Shown here piece by piece: positions 58,301 to 64,000 of a stretch of DNA of 64,000 nucleotides (position 1 is its first letter; the number at the start of each line of letters is the position of its first letter). Below the pieces are notes generated by a model that searched no databases, was not told the DNA's origin, and was given only the letters and a program-made list of their open reading frames with translations. The stretch is from Madurella fahalii (Eukaryota > Ascomycota > Sordariomycetes > Sordariales). A program made the translations under genes and the position numbers. The DNA lies in NCBI GenBank assembly GCA_029876055.1, contig CM056878.1, positions 1,178,001 to 1,242,000 on the forward strand, given 5' to 3'.

Positions 58301-61021
58301 TTCACCGAAGACGAAAGCAAGTCGAACCGTTCGGCAATCATGTCGAGGTTGCCAGTAATCTTGGACAGGCGTCCAGACCGGGTGTCGCTGTTGATCAGAG
58401 CGCACCGTGCCATGTAGGCCCAGACGCGGCCAGGGCAGACAGCAAGTGCAGCATGTAGGAATTGGACGCAGGATGACAGGGCCGCGATTTTGGGGCCATC
58501 GAGGTCCACAAGGTCCTCCTCAACCAAACTATCAAGAGTGTCGCAAATGACACTAATGATGTCTTTGGTGCGTGGCAGCAAGCGGCTCGCCTCCTTCAGG
58601 ATCCTTATACCACTATCGGGATCCACCGTCGCCCTCAGAACATCAGCCCGCAAAACCGTCGCAAGTAGCGAGATTCCCTCGATCACCTCATCGACGGTGA
58701 GGAACCCCAGCCCACTGTCGTACATGCCGCCCATTATATTAACCTCGAGACGCTTCCCAAACAGTGCCAGGGCGGAATGCTCGAATTCCAGCTTGGCTAC
58801 CTTGCCCACATCGGTGACGAATCGGCCAAAGGTTCCAGCTGGTATGGTGAACTTCTCGTCCGGCGAGAATCTCCGCTTGGACCTTGGCGACGAGTCAAAG
58901 AGGTCGATGTCCCTGGTCAGACGGAAGGAATTCGTGTTTTCTTCCTCATATACCAGCTCATATGACCTATCCCACTGATTGTTCCAATCGACGGTTAGAC
59001 TTGGGGTGCGGAGCAGCAAGCCTGTTATCACGTCTAAATTCTCTTGGTCTGAGAGCAAGCCGGCCGACAATATCCGACAAAGTGAGGAGAAGGGGAGGAA
59101 TTCGTAGGGGAAGCGGTTCTGTGACTGGGCTGTATATTGAATCCGTAACGTGTCGTCTTCCAGCATGCGAGTGTAAAGGGCTTGCACAGCCGCATTGGCC
59201 GTCTCAGGCGACATATCCCAATACTGGCTGCCGGCTGACAGGATTGAAAGGAGGCACGAGACTGGTTCGGACTGGTAGCCCACAACATGGGAGCTCCCTT
59301 TCAAGAGATCTAGTAAGACCAAGCGCGCCCGTACGCCCAGTATAGGCCGGAATGCAGCCATCTGGCCGCTCCCAAGACACGTTGCCATCTCAGGTATGAC
59401 TTCGTAGACGCCGCCCCGAGAAGTGGTCGCCATCGCCATGGTTTCGGCTAGCTGGATATCCCGCTCCAATTGTTGGGCCACCAGGAAGGCATCGTACTGC
59501 GACGTCTCGATCGAAACGATGCTCCCAGCCGAGTTTCGACGTTGTCGTCCAGACGGCTCGTACTCGAGCTCAAAACCGGCCTGAGCTCGCTGGTTTTGCA
59601 ACAGATCGCGCCGTTCGGCTCGCTCCTGGTAGCCGCGATGCATCTGGTGGAGGATGATGGACCAGGCGAACGCCACAGGGGCAGCTGTCGTTAGGCCAGC
59701 ATTCGCGGCAGCCGTGATTACGGTGTGGATTTGTGTTAGTGCTTCGTTCGAGCCAAGGTACGGATCCTCGTACTCGAGCAGGTCGAGGTCCTGGGAGAGG
59801 TACAAGAGTGCCCGTTCAAGGTTAAGCAGCTTCAAGGAGATAGTTGCCACCAGACTCCTGAGCGGCATCACCAGCTCGGCAATAAGCTCATGGCCCTAAC
59901 GCGAGGTTAGCTCTGTCAGGTACGCAGATGGAAAGCATACGGACCCCAACAACGGATTCAAGGAACTCGTAAGTGTCGACAAAGGTAAACCACTGGGTCA
60001 CGATCTCGGTCGCGTTGAAGCAAGGAGTCGCGAGGTCCAGGATCTGGAAGATGAGTGCCATTGCGTGAATAGCCTCGGTGAGCGCCGTCCTGACCCAGTC
60101 CACCTCCAACTGGTCGGTCACAAGATCCTGGTCCACGGCAGTCGGGCCGTCTTGAGCTCGCATCATGCAGTCGTCGAGTATTCCGATGTATGTCGGCGCC
60201 AGGGCGTCAAGTCGTGCCGTGTTCGGCACCTCGACATCGAAATCGAAAGCCTCCTTCATAACGACACGGCGGATGACATCGGCTTCCGGGTTTGCGGACG
60301 ATGACCGCGAATGGAGCAGAAAGGTGACGAGGGCGTCGGCGGCGCTCAAAAATGACCGGCGCTCGGACAAGTAGGTGGTTAGGAGACGCTGGCGGCGCCT
60401 GGTCTCGCTCTCAAAATCTGCCCATGTCGACTCGGCATCGACCGCCGTGGTCACGTTCAGAAGCGCAAGGATGCCGGAGGCCTGTGCATCACTGACGCCG
60501 GCAGCTTCCTGGATGTTGGCGACGTCCTGGGTAGACAGCGGCCCGGTGAGGTGGCTGTGAGCCCGCGACTGGTATTCCACGAGCACGATGCGGAGGGCGG
60601 CCACCTCGTTGACATTGGCGCTCTTGCTCAGCCATCGAGCGTCGTCCTTGATCGTGTCGAGGTCGTAAGGGTCGTTCGGCGACGGGACGATGTTGATAGC
60701 GCCGGTCTTGGTCTCAAAATCGAGACCGGACTGCTTCGACGGGGGTTCGAAGGTCCTGGCGGGTTCCTTCAGCAGCTGATGGATGTAGCCGTCTTGGAGG
60801 AAACCCGACACGGCGGGGCTAGTGAGGCGGTCGCATGACGAGTCCTCGAGCGCGGAAGCGATGATCCTCCACGACCTGGACGAATGCATACGGTGTTAGA
60901 GCGTTTTACTGTCTGGGAAGTTGTACCTCGGGTGCAGCGCAACGTACAGGATGATTTTCTTGCCCGTCAAACACTCCTCCAATGGAGGAAAATAGTGTGT
61001 TCTATCGGTCAGAGTAGCCAT
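55332..61021 (-). CDS. NUP188: Inner-ring nucleoporin Nup188
   Basis: Exons: 60948-61021, 59945-60875, 56791-59895 and 55332-56740; about 1839 residues if the frame is continuous. Nup188 is a large alpha-solenoid scaffold of the nuclear pore inner ring, binding Nic96. The N-terminus MATLTDRTHYFPPLEECLTGKKIIL joins by splicing to SWRIIASALED, which fixes the start. Recognisable blocks are FVDTYEFLESVVG/GHELIAELVMPL and, at the end, DPVYGELALLLLLEL, LACDGLLGHLTSANLS, SPFADNPGAARCYAIWAKGILPLLLN and ENVEFWLASRKVLRERLLPLG. In the last exon the frame changes by one base at a six-C run (plus strand 56073-56078): the reading before is ...FSWSDRLTGG, the reading after is ...GSDPVYGEL. One extra base would restore it. 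The intron at 59896-59944 uses a weak GTCCGT donor. Confidence 0.92.
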
Positions 61022-61660
61022 TTGCAACAGGCTCCATCCGCATCCGAGCTGGCCGGGTCAGGGGATGTGCAATGCGACAACCTGGGGCCGGTCCAGGTGG
61101 TGTGGTGGGAAGCGGGTTGGTGGTGGCAGAGCTCGGAGCTGCAAAAAGTTCGGAGTCGGCCTACGGTACTGTACTTTGACGCGCTCTCAGACGCGAGTCG
61201 CAAGCTCTCACAGGGCGGGCTCGGGGGCTGGGCAGCTGGCCCGGGTAGCACAAGCCCGTTATTTTTCAGCTCCCCGGTCCCACCATTTGCGTCCTTATCG
61301 ATAACAGATTGTCACTGTGACCCTTGTCAGCTTACCCGTCGAGACCCTTGTTTGCATAGCGGGGATCGAAAAGGCGCTGACTGTTCTTTATTATCCACCG
61401 GAGCTTCCGAGCACGCAGGAAGCGACTTACAGATTTCGGAGGGCGATTACTTTGCTTCATGCTTTTCATATAATAACGACGCTCCTAAATCCTGGGAGCC
61501 GTGACTCACCTGGATCGTCTTGGTTCTTCTTCTAGTATCCCAGACGTCGATTGCCCTGGCCCATTGCCGCTCCGAGGATTTAAGCTTCTTTATATTTTCT
61601 GTTTCTTTTCTACTTTGCCCCTACTTTGCCCCTCCTAGCTCGGCTGACAAAAAAACAAAA
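61022..61660. other. Divergent promoter region of NUP188 and TRP1
   Basis: This 640-base spacer separates two divergent genes. It contains a perfect TGACTCA at 61502-61508 and AT-rich sequence near 61580-61600 before the TRP1 leader. No coding sequence is supported. Confidence 0.7.
61502..61508 (+). promoter_or_regulatory. TGACTCA site (Gcn4/CPC1 type) upstream of TRP1
   Basis: A perfect palindromic TGACTCA lies about 150 bases before the TRP1 ATG. Gcn4/CPC1 bZIP factors bind this sequence to induce amino-acid synthesis genes under starvation, and TRP genes are classic targets in fungi. Confidence 0.7.
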
Positions 61661-64000
61661 ATGCCCGCACTGGACATTATTGACCACTCACCCCACCATC
61701 CCGATCCGTCGCCCCTGGTCCCGACGGCCACCAACCTTATTCTCATCGACAACTATGACTCGTTCACCTGGAACGTCTACCAGTACCTGGTGCTCGAGGG
61801 CGCCAAGGTGACCGTCTTCCGAAATGACAAGATCACGCTCGACGAGCTCATTGCGAAGAAGCCCACCCAATTGGTCATCAGCCCCGGCCCCGGCCATCCG
61901 TCCACCGACTCGGGCATCAGCCGCGATGCCATTAGACACTTTGCGGGGAAGATCCCCATTTTTGGTGTTTGCATGGGCCAGTAAGTGCAATGCACCTCGA
62001 ACCACCCTCACCCACGCCTCTCCTCTCCCCTCCCCCCCCCCACTGACATCCCTGTCCAAGACAATGCATCTTTGATGTCTACGGCGGCGACGTGAGCTTT
62101 GCCGGTGAGATCTTACACGGCAAGACATCGCCTCTTAGCCACGACTCAAAGGGTGTTTATGCCGGCCTGGAACAAGGCCTGCCCGTCACTCGCTACCACT
62201 CGCTCGCTGGCACGCACGTCACGCTGCCCGAGAGCCTGGAAGTGACCTCCTGGATCGCCAATGAGGACGGCTCCAAAGGTGTCATCATGGGCGTGCGCCA
62301 CAAGGAGTACACCATAGAGGGTGTGCAGTTCCACCCTGAGAGTATCCTGTCTGCCCAGGGGCGCACCATGCTCAAGAATTTCCTCTACATGCAGGGAGGC
62401 ACCTGGGCTGAGAATGAGCGACTGCAGAAGGCTGCCCAGGCGCCCAAGGGTGCGTCCCCTGCCAAGAACAACATTCTCCAGAAGATATACGCCCACCGCA
62501 GGGCTGCCGTCGCCGCCCAGAAGCAGATTCCCTCCCAGAGGTTTTCGGACTTGCAGGCCGCCTACGACTTGAATCTAGCGCCGCCTCAGATCGATCTCGT
62601 TGAGCGTCTGCGCCAATCGCCATTCGACGTGGCTCTCTTGGCCGAGATCAAAAGAGGGTCGCCGTCCAGGGGCATCTTTGCGCTCGACATTGACGCGCCC
62701 ACCCAGGCCCGGAAGTATGCACTTGCCGGTGCCAGCGTCATCTCGGTCCTCACGGAGCCGGAGTGGTTCAAAGGCAGCATTGAGGACTTGCGTGCTGTGC
62801 GCCAAGTTCTCAATGGAATGACGAACCGGCCCGCTGTACTGCGGAAGGAATTCATCTTTGAAGAATATCAGATCCTCGAGGCAAGGCTCGCCGGTGCCGA
62901 CACTGTGCTCTTGATCGTCAAGATGCTCGACGTCGACGTCCTGGAGCGGCTCTACAAGTACTCCCTGTCCTTGGGTATGGAACCGCTGGTCGAGGTGCAG
63001 AACTCTGAAGAAATGGCCACCGCCATCAAGTTAGGGGCTAAAGTTATCGGTGTCAATAACCGAAACCTCGAGAACTTTGAGGTCGACCTGGGCACTACCG
63101 GCCGGCTCCGGAGCATGGTGCCCAAAGAGACCTTCCTGTGCGCGCTGAGTGGTATCAACAGCCATCAAGACGTTCTCGACTGCAAGAGGGACGGTGTGAA
63201 CGGCGTGCTCGTTGGGGAGGCCATCATGCGAGCTCCTGACGCATCCCAGTTCATCAGGGAACTGTGCGCTGGTCCGCATGCGCCCGCACCTCAGTCCGAG
63301 TCCGAACCTCTGTTAGTCAAAATCTGCGGCACGCGGAGCGCGGAGGCTGCCGCCGAAGCCATCAAGGTCGGTGCGGACCTCGTCGGCATGATTTTAGTTC
63401 CCGGAACGAAACGCTGTGTCTCGCACGAGACTGCCATGGCTATTTCTGAAGTGGTCCATGGTAACAAGGACAGTGCCTCGAGAGCGGTGAAGCTCCCTCG
63501 GACGGCGACAGACTTCTTCAGCGTATCTGGAGAGCTTTTGAGAAAGAAGAGCCCCTTGCTCGTGGGCGTCTTCATGAACCAACCCTTGGAAGACGTGCTT
63601 GAGAAGCAGCGGCTGTATAACCTCGACATTGTCCAGCTGCACGGCGATGAGCCGGTCGAATGGGCGAGCCTGATTCCTGTTCCGGTCATTCGGAAATTTA
63701 AGCCTGGCCAGATCGGTCTCGGAGTTCGCGGGTACCACGCCGTCCCACTACTGGACTCCGGTGCTGGCTCGGGCAGGCTGCTTGACGTCGAGGCTGTGAA
63801 GGCCACGTTGGAGAAGGACCAGCACCTGTCGGTCTTGCTTGCCGGCGGGTTGGAGCCGGAGAATGTCGTTGCGTCCGTGGCATCGTTGGGTCCCCTCGCG
63901 GGCAGGGTGCTTGGTGTGGATGTGAGCAGCGGAGTTGAGGTGGATGGCAAGCAGAATCTGGAGAAGATCAGGGAATTTGTGAAGGCTGCCAAGGCAATTA
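61661..64000 (+). CDS. TRP1: Trifunctional tryptophan synthesis protein: GATase, IGPS, PRAI (cut at window end)
   Basis: Exons 61661-61980 and 62061-64000 (continuing). The protein supplies the glutamine amidotransferase of anthranilate synthase, indole-3-glycerol-phosphate synthase and phosphoribosylanthranilate isomerase; fungal names are trp-1 or trpC. The amidotransferase (about residues 24-220) has IDNYDSFTWN, SPGPGHP, catalytic Cys104 in FGVCMGQQC (split by the intron) and VQFHPES. IGPS (about 235-510) has LLAEIKRGSPSRG, VLRKEFIFEEYQ, GVNNRNLENF and CALSGI. PRAI (from about 525) has LVKICGTRSAEAA, VGVFMNQ, VQLHGDEPVEW and VLGVDVSSGVE near the end. About 753 residues are present and the window stops in the final helix (KIREFVKAAKA), so only a few residues are missing. 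It diverges from NUP188 and has a TGACTCA promoter site. Confidence 0.96.

Overview
The window is nuclear DNA of a filamentous ascomycete, most likely a Sordariales fungus close to Chaetomiaceae. The basis is many short GT-AG introns (about 49-120 nt), compact GC-rich genes, trifunctional TRP1, an ATG1 with long linker, an NLR of the Helo-like/NACHT/ankyrin type, and proteins restricted to filamentous fungi (DUF4112, DUF7137, FTA2-like). The genus call is inference from family resemblance; no search was run. I support 20 protein-coding loci (two of them visibly broken) and one intron-containing tRNA-Val(CAC).

Layout. 0.5-4 kb: RNR2 (ribonucleotide reductase small subunit) and a DUF4112 membrane protein, both on minus. 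4.9-7.3 kb: a head-to-head pair of broken fungal-specific genes, an unnamed family on minus and an FTA2-like gene on plus. 8.2-10.9 kb: DCP2 decapping enzyme. 12.1-15.6 kb: an NLR whose ankyrin array has near-identical 105-bp units. 16.2-17.8 kb: a two-RRM Nrd1/Mrn1-like protein. 19.9-20.8 kb: a secreted or membrane-anchored DUF7137 protein. 21.4-22.8 kb: CDK11-type kinase. 23.3 kb: tRNA-Val. 23.9-26.1 kb: coronin. 26.6-27.8 kb: a zeta-toxin-fold P-loop kinase-like protein. 28.6-29.8 kb: an isocitrate lyase/PEP mutase superfamily enzyme. 30.0-32.2 kb: GPI10 mannosyltransferase. 33.3-34.8 kb: ornithine aminotransferase. 34.8-39.8 kb: 5 kb without a recognisable gene. 39.8-42.8 kb: ATG1. 44.0-45.9 kb: a Dal5-type MFS permease. 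48.1-50.9 kb: Sac7-like RhoGAP. 54.3-54.8 kb: TIM9. 55.3-61.0 kb: NUP188. 61.7 kb to the end: TRP1/trpC, cut just before its stop codon.

The genes are mostly unrelated housekeeping functions: dNTP synthesis, mRNA decay, autophagy, GPI anchors, nuclear pores, mitochondrial import, arginine catabolism and tryptophan synthesis. There is no secondary-metabolite cluster, intact transposon or CRISPR array, and I saw no obvious RIP-like AT-rich tract, though I did not compute base composition. The points most worth a second look are four ACGCGT boxes inside the two short RNR2 introns, the phased ankyrin array of the NLR, the two adjacent decayed genes (one with an exact 16-bp tandem duplication), an apparent frameshift at a G6 run in NUP188, a candidate 33-nt intron in ATG1, and a perfect TGACTCA site in the TRP1 promoter.

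All exon coordinates were placed by hand from splice signals, reading phase and remembered family sequence. No alignment, RNA or database search was available.
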